Source: CAYNJF01 sp964351745
Lineage (GTDB): Bacteria; Pseudomonadota; Gammaproteobacteria; Berkiellales; Berkiellaceae
Reading direction: 5' to 3'
Assembly (NCBI GenBank): GCA_964351745.1
Contig: CAYGPI010000027.1
Coordinates: forward strand, 1-27,822
Length of the DNA: 27,822 nucleotides
In this document: positions 1-7,241 of the stretch, one piece after another
How positions within the stretch are numbered: position 1 is the first letter of the stretch
How the letters are laid out: each line of letters starts with the position of its first letter
Made by a program: the position numbers and the translations under genes
The notes under the pieces: generated by a model
What the model was told of the DNA's origin: nothing
Seen by the model: the letters and a program-made list of their open reading frames with translations, nothing else
Databases searched by the model: none

Positions 1-2
1 AA

Positions 3-857
3 ATCATTGAGCTTAATCAAGCCTTAAAACCTTTTAGTGCTCGGTTGCCAGCTGCTCACAAAGGCGACTTTGGCCATGTCTTAATTCTTGGCGGTGGCAA
101 ACCTGGTTACGCAGGAGCTGTGGTGTTGGCAGGGTTGGCATCGATGCATGGTGGGAGTGGTTTGACATCTGCTGTGGTACATCCAGATGCTTTGACCATG
201 ATGGCTCGTGCGCCTGTCGAGATGATGTGTCATCCAGGCGATGGCGATATTGACAGTGTGTGGGATAGAGCTAGTGTGCTTGTGATTGGGCCAGGATTAA
301 CTCAATCAGAGTGGGCAAAGAAACAATGGGATAGAGCTAAGGTGTCTAACTTGAAAATGGTGGTAGATGCTGATGCTTTAAAATTATTGGGTCATGAAAC
401 TTTGAAAAAAGATAACTGGATTTTGACCCCTCATCCTGGAGAGGCTGCGGCTTTATTGGGTCGCTCGATTGAAGCGATTGAATCAAATCGAGTAGAGTCG
501 GCACGGGCGATCCAAAAGAAATATGGTGGCATTGTCATTTTAAAAGGGGCGGGAACTGTTATTTGTAGTGATCAATCTCAATTCTATCTTTGCCGTGATG
601 GAAATCCTGGTATGGCCACGGGTGGGATGGGTGATGTTTTGTCTGGATTGTTGGGGGCGCTTGTTGCTCAAGGATTAGATCTACTTGATGCCGCAAAACT
701 TGCTGTTATTATACATGCCCAGGCTGCTGATTTAGAGCAAACCATGGGTGAAAGAGGTATGTTAGCTAGTGATCTAATGCTTCATATTCGTAGTTTAATT
801 AATCCAACTTTTAACAGTGAATCAAAGACAGATGCGTCACAGTTTTTTAATTTCTGA
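3..857 (+). CDS. nnrD: ADP/ATP-dependent NAD(P)H-hydrate dehydratase (YjeF C-terminal domain), 5' partial
   Basis: This enzyme dehydrates damaged NADHX and NADPHX back to NAD(P)H, using a nucleoside phosphate as energy source; it is a ribokinase-fold cytosolic protein. The reading frame is open to the first complete codon of the window (position 3) with no stop, and the first visible residues (a hydrophobic-basic stretch before AAHKGDFGHVLILGGG) look like the usual linker. The true start is therefore upstream and the protein may be the bifunctional Nnr with an N-terminal epimerase domain. A TTG at 45 is unlikely to be the start. The family signature GGMGDVLSG lies near 606-635, with TPHPGE near 427-444 and KGAGTVI near 543-563. 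The 3' end overlaps tsaE, as in the classic nnr-tsaE-amiB-mutL cluster. Product is confident; whether the epimerase half is fused cannot be seen. Confidence 0.93.
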   Translation: MIELNQALKPFSARLPAAHKGDFGHVLILGGGKPGYAGAVVLAGLASMHGGSGLTSAVVHPDALTMMARAPVEMMCHPGDGDIDSVWDRASVLVIGPGLTQSEWAKKQWDRAKVSNLKMVVDADALKLLGHETLKKDNWILTPHPGEAAALLGRSIEAIESNRVESARAIQKKYGGIVILKGAGTVICSDQSQFYLCRDGNPGMATGGMGDVLSGLLGALVAQGLDLLDAAKLAVIIHAQAADLEQTMGERGMLASDLMLHIRSLINPTFNSESKTDASQFFNF

Positions 858-1314
858 AGAAAAAGAAATGCTTCGCTTAGGCGAGCATTTAAAATTAGCA
901 GCCCATTCAGCAGGTTTCCCCGGATGTATCATATACTTAAAGGGTGACTTGGGTGCAGGTAAGACCACATTGATAAGAGGGTTCATTCAAGCGTTTGATA
1001 AATCGGGTCTAGTGAAAAGTCCGACTTATACGTTAGTCGAGCCATACTGCTTTGATGGGGTTGAAATTAATCACTTCGACTTTTATCGAATTAACGATCC
1101 CGTGGAATGTGAAGACATGGGCATTAGAGATTATATGTCTTACCAAGCATATTGTTTAATAGAATGGCCGTCCAAAGGTGCTGGTATTTTACCAAAACCT
1201 CAATTGCTGATTGACATTGCCTTAGATTCGCCATCTGGGCGCACGGTCATGTTTGAGAGCAATGACCAAAAAGGGCAGCAGCTACTTAGGAATCTTGTGG
1301 AAACTTATGTTTAA
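832..1314 (+). CDS. tsaE: tRNA t6A37 biosynthesis ATPase TsaE
   Basis: TsaE is the small P-loop ATPase that works with TsaB and TsaD to make the universal threonylcarbamoyladenosine at tRNA position 37. The Walker A motif GDLGAGKT is at residues 38-45, followed by the family-typical KSPTYTLVEPY, the HFDFYR segment, and the IEWP motif near the C-terminus. Length is about 160 residues, normal for the family. I chose the ATG at 832 because the protein then begins like other TsaE proteins; an in-frame GTG at 817 would add five residues, and neither has a strong ribosome binding site. The gene overlaps the 3' end of nnrD by about 26 bases and the start of amiB by 8 bases, so translational coupling in one operon is likely. 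Confidence 0.93.
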   Translation: MRHSFLISEEKEMLRLGEHLKLAAHSAGFPGCIIYLKGDLGAGKTTLIRGFIQAFDKSGLVKSPTYTLVEPYCFDGVEINHFDFYRINDPVECEDMGIRDYMSYQAYCLIEWPSKGAGILPKPQLLIDIALDSPSGRTVMFESNDQKGQQLLRNLVETYV

Positions 1315-2659
1315 ACGATTGGCTGTTATCATGTTAAGTTGCGTAACTTTTTCAAGTTTTGCAACGACTCGTGTGGAAGGCGTTAGAGTTTGGGCTTCTC
1401 CTGAAAGCACGCGTGTTGTTCTAGAGCTTTCACAAAAGCAAGAATATAACTTATTCCATTTGGATAATCCTCATCGTGTTGTGTTGGATTTAAAAGACAC
1501 CACTTGGGCTTCAGATCTTCAGAATTTAGATTTGGCAGATACTGGCATTGTTCAAATACGCACTGCGAATAAGCGTGGCGGGGACTTAAGGGTTGTGATT
1601 GATCTGAATCAGGCTTTGACTTCGAAAAATTTTATTTTATTACCTCAAGGTGAGTATGGGCATCGATTAGTCATTGATTTAGATAAACCAGCATCTGCGA
1701 TACAGGTTAAGCCAAAGCTCAAGGAAGCCATTGAAGATTCAAATCGAACAGAGCTAAAATCTGTTGTGTCGCCACTTATGACAAGAGATTTCATCATTGC
1801 CATCGATGCAGGGCATGGCGGTGAAGATCCTGGTGCTGTTGGTCAACGATTTAAGACGCATGAAAAGGATGTTGTTTTAAAAGTAGCTCAAAAATTAGAA
1901 GCTTTAATTAATCAGCAATCTGGGATGGAAGCTTTTTTAGTCCGCAAAGGGGACTATTACATTGGATTAAGAAAAAGAATGCAAATCGCAAGAGAGCAAG
2001 GTGCAGATCTTTTTCTCTCTTTGCATGCAGATAGCTTTAAAAATACAGCAGCTCACGGTGCATCTGTTTATGTCCTCTCTGGTAGTGGAGCAAGTAATGA
2101 AGCTTCTCGTTGGCTCGCTGAAAGAGAAAATAGAGCAGATCTCATAGGCGGGATTAGTTTAGACGATAAAGGTGATGTCTTAGCCTCCGTGTTGTTAGAC
2201 TTATCGCAAACGGCGAACCTTTCAGTGAGTGAAGAAGTCGCTCAAGAGGTTCTTGATAGTTTATCTAAGGTCGTTAAACTGCATCAGCCACAGGTGCAAA
2301 GAGCAGGTTTTGCTGTTTTAAAATCACCAGATGTGCCTTCAATATTAATAGAGTTAGGGTTTATCTCAAATCATCAAGGCGAATCTAACCTCAGGAGTCC
2401 AAGTTATCAGATGCGGTTAGCGCAAGCCGTGTTTGCAGGTGTTCAAAAGCATCTCTCTGGGAAGCCAAGGCCTATTGTATATCAGCAGCAAGGGCTCAAG
2501 AAAGCTTTGACCTATTTAGTGAAGCCTGGAGACACTTTATCTCAAATTGCTTTCGAAATGGAAGTGAGCACGTCGGTCTTAAAAAAATTAAATGATTTGT
2601 CCTCTGATAGTATCCAAGTTGGCCAAAGATTGATTCTACCTGAGCATAAATCCTCATGA
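1307..2659 (+). CDS. amiB: N-acetylmuramoyl-L-alanine amidase, AmiB-type, with AMIN and LysM domains
   Basis: Periplasmic zinc amidase that cleaves the bond between muramic acid and the stem peptide to split septal peptidoglycan during daughter-cell separation. The ATG at 1307 gives a clear signal peptide (MFKRLAVIMLSCVTFSSFA); the reading frame is open back to 1253, but that longer form would bury the signal sequence. An AMIN septal-targeting domain covers roughly residues 20-125. The Amidase_3 domain starts near residue 165 and shows the four expected zinc/catalytic positions: H170 in AGHGGEDPG, E186, H240 in SLHAD, and E349 in ILIELGFISN. A LysM peptidoglycan-binding domain (residues about 402-447, containing VKPGDTLSQIA) ends the protein. 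It overlaps tsaE by 8 bases and shares ATGA with mutL. By analogy with E. coli it is probably activated by an EnvC-like LytM protein encoded elsewhere. Confidence 0.95.
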   Translation: MFKRLAVIMLSCVTFSSFATTRVEGVRVWASPESTRVVLELSQKQEYNLFHLDNPHRVVLDLKDTTWASDLQNLDLADTGIVQIRTANKRGGDLRVVIDLNQALTSKNFILLPQGEYGHRLVIDLDKPASAIQVKPKLKEAIEDSNRTELKSVVSPLMTRDFIIAIDAGHGGEDPGAVGQRFKTHEKDVVLKVAQKLEALINQQSGMEAFLVRKGDYYIGLRKRMQIAREQGADLFLSLHADSFKNTAAHGASVYVLSGSGASNEASRWLAERENRADLIGGISLDDKGDVLASVLLDLSQTANLSVSEEVAQEVLDSLSKVVKLHQPQVQRAGFAVLKSPDVPSILIELGFISNHQGESNLRSPSYQMRLAQAVFAGVQKHLSGKPRPIVYQQQGLKKALTYLVKPGDTLSQIAFEMEVSTSVLKKLNDLSSDSIQVGQRLILPEHKSS

Positions 2660-4293
2660 AGCGAATTAAACGCTTAAGTGCTATGGTTGCCAATCAAATT
2701 GCTGCTGGCGAGGTTGTTGAGCGTCCGGCTTCGGTACTGAAAGAATTGTTAGAAAATAGCTTAGATGCTGGAGCAACGGATATTCAAATTCAAGTCTCTC
2801 AAGGTGGTTTGTCATTTATTCGTGTCAAAGATAACGGACACGGCATTTTAAAAGAAGACTTAGCTTTAAGCTTGATTCGACATGCGACGAGCAAAGTGTC
2901 TCAGATCACAGATCTCAGTGCAATTAGCTCTTTAGGCTTTAGAGGGGAAGCTTTAGCAAGTATCGTGTCCGTTGCAAAATGTGTGATTAGCTCTAAGCCA
3001 GAGAAGCAACAGACAGCTTGGTCTGCTTCAGTCAAGGGTGATGAATTAGAGCCTTATTTGTATCCGGCATCTCCTTTCGATGGCACAACCGTTGAAGTGC
3101 GCGATCTGTTTTATAACACGCCTGCACGCCGCAAATTTCTCAAAAGTGTACGTACTGAATTAAATCATATCGATCATCTTGTGAAGTCTTGTGCACTATC
3201 ACATCCTCAAACAAGTTTTACTTTGTCTCACCAAGGGAAAGAACTTCGTCGCTATGGGCGATGCGATGCTTTAGCGGAAAGAGTCAAACAAGTGATGGGA
3301 CCTCGCTTTTGTGAAAAAACTTATTATTTAGAATATGCCAATACGGGATATCAACTGCGTGGCTGGGTTGGTGATGAAGGGACTTTTAGAAAAAGTGCGG
3401 ACTGCCAATATTTTTTCATCAATCATCGAGCGATCCGAGACAAGCTTACCATGCATGCTATTCGAAATGCATATCACCAATTAGGTTTTGATATGGATAA
3501 CGGATTTGCCAGCTATGTTCTATCTTTGGAGGTGCCTTTGGATGAGGTTGATGTCAATGTTCATCCAACGAAGCATGAGGTTCGATTTTCCGATCCAAGT
3601 TTTGTCCATGATTTTATTCAAAAATCAATCAAGATGGCTCTTGAAGAGGTTCGTTCGTCATCAGAGTCGTCTGATGAATTACCGAGTGATGACATTCGCG
3701 TAAGCGTCATTCAGGCTAAAGAGAGCCAGAAATCTGGTGAGATGACGGCACGACCTGGAGTTCCCAATTATACGCCATCGTTAAATTTAGAAATTTATAA
3801 GCCGAAACCAAAAGGTCAATCACATTTTTGGCGCCATTACCATTTTTCATTTAAGCAAGATTTGCTTGTGATAGATCTTAAAAAAGATAAAAATTTGATT
3901 TGGGATGCGCTTTTAAAGAAAGCTGAGTTAGAGCCTTTTCCTGTACGTATCTGTTTGTTTCCGTACCCTTTGAGTCATCCTATTAAAATCCATCCTAAAC
4001 TGGAAAAACTGGGCTTTATCATTAAAAAGAATATGCAAGGTGATTACCTTTTGCAAGGGATCCCTTCGTTTTTAAAAGAGCAAACAATTCACGAGATGAT
4101 TGAAGGTTTAGAAGATACCGCAACACCGGTGATTGACTCGGTGGTTAAGATCTTAAGATCCCAAAGCTGGGAGCTTTTTAAACAAGACGAATTTTTTGAG
4201 GATTTTTTGTTACGCCCTAATATGGCTTATCAAAAAGCTATGGATGAGCAAGCTTTTGATGCTTTATTTAATAAGGAAGATGTTACAGACTAA
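2656..4293 (+). CDS. mutL: DNA mismatch repair protein MutL
   Basis: GHKL-ATPase that links MutS mismatch recognition to downstream repair. The N-terminal ATPase domain is well conserved: E30 and N34 in KELLENSLDAGA, D59 in DNGHGI, the GFRGEALASI motif, and K306 in NVHPTKHEVRF. It begins with an ATGA overlap with the amiB stop. The protein is 545 residues, somewhat shorter than E. coli MutL (about 615), mainly through a short linker after residue 330. The C-terminal dimerisation domain (about 390-545) resembles the E. coli type: the metal-binding endonuclease motif DQHA(X)2E(X)4E found in most bacterial MutL proteins is absent, while the IPSFLKEQ segment matches the E. coli VPLPLRQQ region. 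It is therefore predicted to lack intrinsic nicking activity, which normally implies dependence on a MutH-like nuclease; none is visible here. Confidence 0.96.
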   Translation: MKRIKRLSAMVANQIAAGEVVERPASVLKELLENSLDAGATDIQIQVSQGGLSFIRVKDNGHGILKEDLALSLIRHATSKVSQITDLSAISSLGFRGEALASIVSVAKCVISSKPEKQQTAWSASVKGDELEPYLYPASPFDGTTVEVRDLFYNTPARRKFLKSVRTELNHIDHLVKSCALSHPQTSFTLSHQGKELRRYGRCDALAERVKQVMGPRFCEKTYYLEYANTGYQLRGWVGDEGTFRKSADCQYFFINHRAIRDKLTMHAIRNAYHQLGFDMDNGFASYVLSLEVPLDEVDVNVHPTKHEVRFSDPSFVHDFIQKSIKMALEEVRSSSESSDELPSDDIRVSVIQAKESQKSGEMTARPGVPNYTPSLNLEIYKPKPKGQSHFWRHYHFSFKQDLLVIDLKKDKNLIWDALLKKAELEPFPVRICLFPYPLSHPIKIHPKLEKLGFIIKKNMQGDYLLQGIPSFLKEQTIHEMIEGLEDTATPVIDSVVKILRSQSWELFKQDEFFEDFLLRPNMAYQKAMDEQAFDALFNKEDVTD

Positions 4294-4305
4294 GGAGAGT
4301 CGCTT

Positions 4306-4674
4306 ATGTTTATGGTTTCTGATTTTTTAGGGTATTTTTTAATGGTGCTTGGAGCCTCGGTTGCGATCCAACCTAAATTTTGGTTAGCGTATGCTAAACA
4401 TATGCAAGCGAAGCCTTTTCAAGTGATTCCTTTAGGCTTTTTTACCTTGGCGTTGGGATTGTTTGTTGTGCTTGCTCACCCGATCTGGAGTCAATCTTTG
4501 GATGTCATGGTGACCATCTTAGGATGGCTCATGTTGATCAAAGGCACATTATTACTTTGCTTGCCGCAGTTGGTTTTGGGGTTATTTCCGCTAGATAAAA
4601 TGAGTGCTCTTTTTATTCGAATAGAAGGCGTATTTTTAGTTGTGATAGGTGTTGTTTTAGCTTGTTACCTTTAA
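4306..4674 (+). CDS. Small integral membrane protein, unknown function
   Basis: I do not recognise the family. The 122-residue product is strongly hydrophobic and reads as four membrane-spanning helices, roughly residues 5-22, 42-60, 66-86 and 98-120. Only a few charged residues occur, in short loops, and there is no signal peptide or enzymatic motif. The ATG at 4306 has an excellent ribosome binding site (AAGGAG at 4292-4297, 8-base spacing); a second ATG at 4312 is in frame but less well placed. It lies 12 bases after the mutL stop, so it probably rides on the mutL transcript, which would end at the inverted repeat at 4686-4723. No function is offered. Confidence 0.75.
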   Translation: MFMVSDFLGYFLMVLGASVAIQPKFWLAYAKHMQAKPFQVIPLGFFTLALGLFVVLAHPIWSQSLDVMVTILGWLMLIKGTLLLCLPQLVLGLFPLDKMSALFIRIEGVFLVVIGVVLACYL

Positions 4675-4685
4675 AATAGGATTGG

Positions 4686-4723
4686 ATCTTGGGCTCTAGA
4701 CTACCGATAAAAGAGCCCAAGAT
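4686..4723. terminator. Perfect 12-bp inverted repeat between convergent genes
   Basis: Left arm 4686-4697 (ATCTTGGGCTCT) and right arm 4712-4723 (AGAGCCCAAGAT) are perfect reverse complements around a 14-base spacer. It sits exactly between the ends of two convergent genes, where a bidirectional terminator is expected. There is no strong T-tract on either side, so termination may be weak or need Rho. Confidence 0.55.
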
Positions 4724-4742
4724 GGCTTCAAGAAGATAATGT

Positions 4743-4994
4743 TTAAGCAGGCTCAGGTGCTGTTGTCTTCGACCATGCAATAATGCCCCAAATGCACAGA
4801 CCTGTGTACACCGTAAACAGAAAGGCTTGGGCTGGAGCGCCTAAATATAGATTATAAGAAACCCAGCCAATATTTGAGATAGCCCATAACCATTGTCCTA
4901 AGGCTTTCTTTTTGATCACAAAAATATTGCCAATTAAAGAAAGGGCAACAAGACCCCAACTCACGATTTCCCAATTAATAACATCTAAATTCAT
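4743..4994 (-). CDS. Half-sized PnuC/SemiSWEET-like three-helix membrane protein
   Basis: The 83-residue product looks like three membrane helices (about residues 9-26, 33-52 and 57-75). The segment running through KALGQWLWAISNIGWVSYN and YLGAPAQAFLFTVYTGLCIWG resembles half of a PnuC nicotinamide-riboside transporter, in which a WLWA-type segment is followed by a helix with an aromatic-rich end (WGIIAW here). Full PnuC proteins are 200 residues or more; three-helix units of this size also occur as SemiSWEET-type sugar transporters that work as dimers. A ribosome binding site (GGAG) precedes the ATG at 4994 on the minus strand. The substrate cannot be inferred. It is transcribed alone, opposite to its neighbours, and ends at the inverted repeat shared with the preceding gene. 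Family placement is by motif resemblance only. Confidence 0.7.
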   Translation of the reverse strand: MNLDVINWEIVSWGLVALSLIGNIFVIKKKALGQWLWAISNIGWVSYNLYLGAPAQAFLFTVYTGLCIWGIIAWSKTTAPEPA

Positions 4995-5072
4995 GCGCTT
5001 GCTCCGATTTGAGATTTAAAGTTAACGATAGTTTACACCAGGATCTAAGAAATGAAAGCAGTCTGGCGCGCA

Positions 5073-5101
5073 TTGACAGAGATTGGGCCATTCGATACTA
5101 T
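5073..5101 (+). promoter_or_regulatory. Probable sigma70-type promoter for miaA
   Basis: A perfect -35 hexamer TTGACA (5073-5078) is followed after 17 bases by TACTAT (5096-5101), a four-of-six -10. It lies 31 bases before the miaA start codon, in the gap after a divergently transcribed gene, which is where a new promoter is needed. Confidence 0.6.
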
Positions 5102-5132
5102 GATGCCTAACTAAAATATTGGCTATGAGAGA

Positions 5133-6080
5133 ATGACAGGTAACACAAAGAATCAAAAGCCGCTCGTGCTTTGTATCATGGGGCCGACTGCTTCAGGCAA
5201 AACTAATTGTGCCATGGAGTTATCAGAAAAAATTGATGCTCGATTGATTAGTGTTGATTCAGCTCAAGTTTATAAAGGTCTAGATATTGGGACAGGCAAA
5301 CCGTCACCCGAGATTCTAAAGCAATATCCTCATGATTTGATAAATATAGTGGAGCCTTATGAAACTTATAGTGCGTATCAGTTTCAGGTGGATGCTTTGC
5401 GTGCCATTGATGAGGCCATTGCGGAGAAGAAACTGCCCATCCTAGTTGGCGGAACCATGCTGTATTTCAAGTCTTTGTTAGAAGGCTTTGCAAATTTGCC
5501 GGGTGCAGACGAGGGGATCCGCAAAAAAATAGAAGAGCAAGCGGCTCGTCATGGTTGGCCTGTTGTCCACGAAACTTTGAGGTTGGTAGATCCCATGACA
5601 GCTGCCAAGCTAGAAGCCAACGATTCCCAGAGAATTAACCGCGCCCTAGAAGTTTTTTATTTGACTGGTGTGCCTTTATCAACTTTGATTAAAAATCAAA
5701 CTCGTCCGGAGCTTCCATTTAGTCCTATTTGTGTGGGTATTGCCCCTTTGGATGGGCATCGAGGCCAATTGCATCAAAATATAGAGAAGCGATTTGAGTC
5801 GATGCTTTCTCAGGGGCTGATCCAAGAGGTTATAGATCTTATGACCCAAGAAAATTTTAGTGCTGACTTGCCTGCATTTAAGTCAGTGGGCTATCGACAA
5901 GTGATAGAGCATTTAAACGGTGACTATGATAAAAATGAGTTACTGGATAGAGGTTGCGCAGCAACCAGGCAGTTAGCTAAGCGTCAGTTGACTTGGTTGC
6001 GTAGCTGGAAGAATATTCATATCGAAGATTGTTTTAGCTCAGATTTAGTCAATAATGTATTTCATCTAATATCAAGATAG
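5133..6080 (+). CDS. miaA: tRNA dimethylallyltransferase
   Basis: MiaA transfers the dimethylallyl group from DMAPP to the N6 of adenosine 37 in tRNAs reading codons that start with U, the first step of ms2i6A formation. The P-loop GPTASGKT is at residues 17-24, followed by the substrate-binding stretch SVDSAQVYKGLDIGTGKP and the conserved VGGTMLYFKSL segment. The C-terminal half shows FKSVGYRQV and the TRQLAKRQLTWLR motif near the end. Length, 315 residues, is typical. The gene has its own promoter-like sequence upstream. The order miaA before hfq and hflX is conserved in gammaproteobacteria, but here an extra gene and a long leader separate miaA from hfq. Confidence 0.96.
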   Translation: MTGNTKNQKPLVLCIMGPTASGKTNCAMELSEKIDARLISVDSAQVYKGLDIGTGKPSPEILKQYPHDLINIVEPYETYSAYQFQVDALRAIDEAIAEKKLPILVGGTMLYFKSLLEGFANLPGADEGIRKKIEEQAARHGWPVVHETLRLVDPMTAAKLEANDSQRINRALEVFYLTGVPLSTLIKNQTRPELPFSPICVGIAPLDGHRGQLHQNIEKRFESMLSQGLIQEVIDLMTQENFSADLPAFKSVGYRQVIEHLNGDYDKNELLDRGCAATRQLAKRQLTWLRSWKNIHIEDCFSSDLVNNVFHLISR

Positions 6081-6090
6081 AAAAATTTTT

Positions 6091-6684
6091 ATGAGTCTCA
6101 AAGAATTTAACTTTGCTCGTTTGGGCTTTGCGTTAGTTGTTATCCTTTGCTTTATTGTCGTGATAAATTTTAACATTGTTGAGTCACACAACAAAGATTT
6201 AGTCCAAAATTTAACGACGGTAAAGGATGAATTTCCAACTTATTGTGTAACGTATAGTGAATTTTTGGCAGATTCTAATTTGCTTCCTAAGCAGTCAGCA
6301 AAAGAGGCTGTTATTGAACTAACCAAGTTATGCAAGGCTAAATTTAGCTTGGATCGAACAGCTTTTGTTGATTTGGAGTCCTTCTCAGATCAATTTGAGA
6401 TATATCAGAAAAAGATGAATATTTTGTGGGGCGAAGTAGAGCTCTCTCTTAATAGTCAGCCGGATGAAAAGTTAGATGAAACTTTAGTTGAGATGCGTAT
6501 GCTGCAGTATAGCTTTTACAACAAGATGCTCAGCTTAAAACTTTCAGTCAAAAAATATAATGAATCACTTGAAAGCTGGCATTACGGACTTATTAATTTC
6601 ATGTTCTACCAAAGAGAGAAAGCGCAAGAATTAACTTTTTCAGTGAATCCGGTGGATGGTGAGTTTAAAAAGAAGTTGACTTAG
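6091..6684 (+). CDS. Single-pass membrane protein with helical periplasmic domain, unknown (remotely LemA-like)
   Basis: The 197-residue protein has one strong N-terminal membrane helix (residues 11-30, GFALVVILCFIVVINFNIV) and a soluble remainder that looks mostly alpha-helical. I do not recognise it with confidence. The architecture, an N-terminal anchor followed by long amphipathic helices and a closing KKYNESLESWHYGLINFMF segment, recalls LemA-family proteins, whose last helix carries a similar YN...(I/V)..FP/F pattern, but the usual LemA motif after the membrane helix is missing. Two cysteines (near residues 52 and 81) may be periplasmic. It starts 10 bases after the miaA stop with only a weak ribosome binding site, so it is probably read from the miaA transcript. 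It interrupts the usual miaA-hfq adjacency. Confidence 0.7.
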   Translation: MSLKEFNFARLGFALVVILCFIVVINFNIVESHNKDLVQNLTTVKDEFPTYCVTYSEFLADSNLLPKQSAKEAVIELTKLCKAKFSLDRTAFVDLESFSDQFEIYQKKMNILWGEVELSLNSQPDEKLDETLVEMRMLQYSFYNKMLSLKLSVKKYNESLESWHYGLINFMFYQREKAQELTFSVNPVDGEFKKKLT

Positions 6685-6707
6685 CAGTGACACTTGATTC
6701 ATTCTCA

Positions 6708-6903
6708 TAGTTTAGTGAGTAATCAAAGCGTGTTAAGTTATTCACACTAAATAATAGTATGAGCATTGTTTAAAAATAGTAGAGCCACACTAATTTTAAG
6801 TACGCATTGATGATAGGTTTCGTGAGTTGTCGATCCTGCGTAATGCTTGATTTAACCCGGTAGTTTAGTGAGTCGTCGAAACGTGTTAAGCTATTGACGC
6901 TAA
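6708..6903. repeat. Degenerate ~43-bp repeat family in the hfq upstream region
   Basis: Two clear direct copies lie at 6708-6750 and 6861-6903: both start TAGTTTAGTGAGT, share CGTGTTAAG in the middle, and end in (C/G)AC(A/G)CTAA, with about 8 differences over 43 bases. A third, more diverged copy is at 6814-6855 (GTGAGTTGTCGA in its left half). A possible fourth, at about 6755-6793, shares only the TAGT start and the CACACTAA end. Each clear copy begins with TTAGTG and ends with a partly complementary CACTAA or CGCTAA, so single copies could fold or bind a dimeric protein. The whole cluster lies in the 276-base gap before hfq, which holds no convincing gene. Confidence 0.6.
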
Positions 6904-6960
6904 GGAAGTTCAGGCGTTGCTGCATATAAACAATATAACAAGCAGACAAGGAGACGGAAA

Positions 6961-7221
6961 ATGCCAAAAGGGCAATCACTCCAGGACCCTTTTTTAAATC
7001 AATTGCGTAAAGAAAAGGTGCCTGTTTCAATTTTTTTAGTTAATGGCATTAAGCTCCAAGGACAGATCGACTCGTTCGACCAGTTTGTGATCTTATTGAA
7101 AAATAGTGTTAGTCAGATGGTTTATAAGCATGCTATATCGACAGTTGTACCATCGAGAAATGTTAAAATCTCGCAGAGTAATGAAAGTGCAGATGATTTC
7201 CCTCAACCTGGTAACGTCTAA
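6961..7221 (+). CDS. hfq: RNA chaperone Hfq
   Basis: Hfq is a ring-shaped hexameric Sm-like protein that pairs small RNAs with mRNAs and affects mRNA decay and translation. The 86-residue product contains the complete Sm core: LQDPFLNQLRKEKVPVSIFL (Sm1 start), NGIKLQGQI, SFDQFVILLKN, and the Sm2 motif YKHAISTVVPSR. Residues Q8, the F42/Y55/K56/H57-type pocket and the Sm2 YKHA are all present. The C-terminal tail is short and acidic-polar. A strong ribosome binding site AAGGAG (6948-6953) precedes the ATG by 7 bases. Upstream is an unusual repeat-rich leader of 276 bases. hflX follows 20 bases downstream, so the two are almost certainly co-transcribed, as in E. coli. Confidence 0.97.
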   Translation: MPKGQSLQDPFLNQLRKEKVPVSIFLVNGIKLQGQIDSFDQFVILLKNSVSQMVYKHAISTVVPSRNVKISQSNESADDFPQPGNV

Positions 7222-7241
7222 AACTATTTTGGGGGCGCTTT

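Noticed and set aside
1253..1306. Longer N-terminus for the amidase
   Set aside because: It would place a polar stretch before the signal peptide and overlap more of tsaE; the ATG at 1307 fits export.
6708..6903. CRISPR array as explanation for the repeats before hfq
   Set aside because: The copies are degenerate, unevenly spaced (106 and 47 bases), and there are no cas genes or uniform spacers.
6770..7030. Minus-strand open frame covering the repeat region and the start of hfq
   Set aside because: It overlaps the conserved hfq N-terminus, has no ribosome binding site, and its sequence derives from the repeats.
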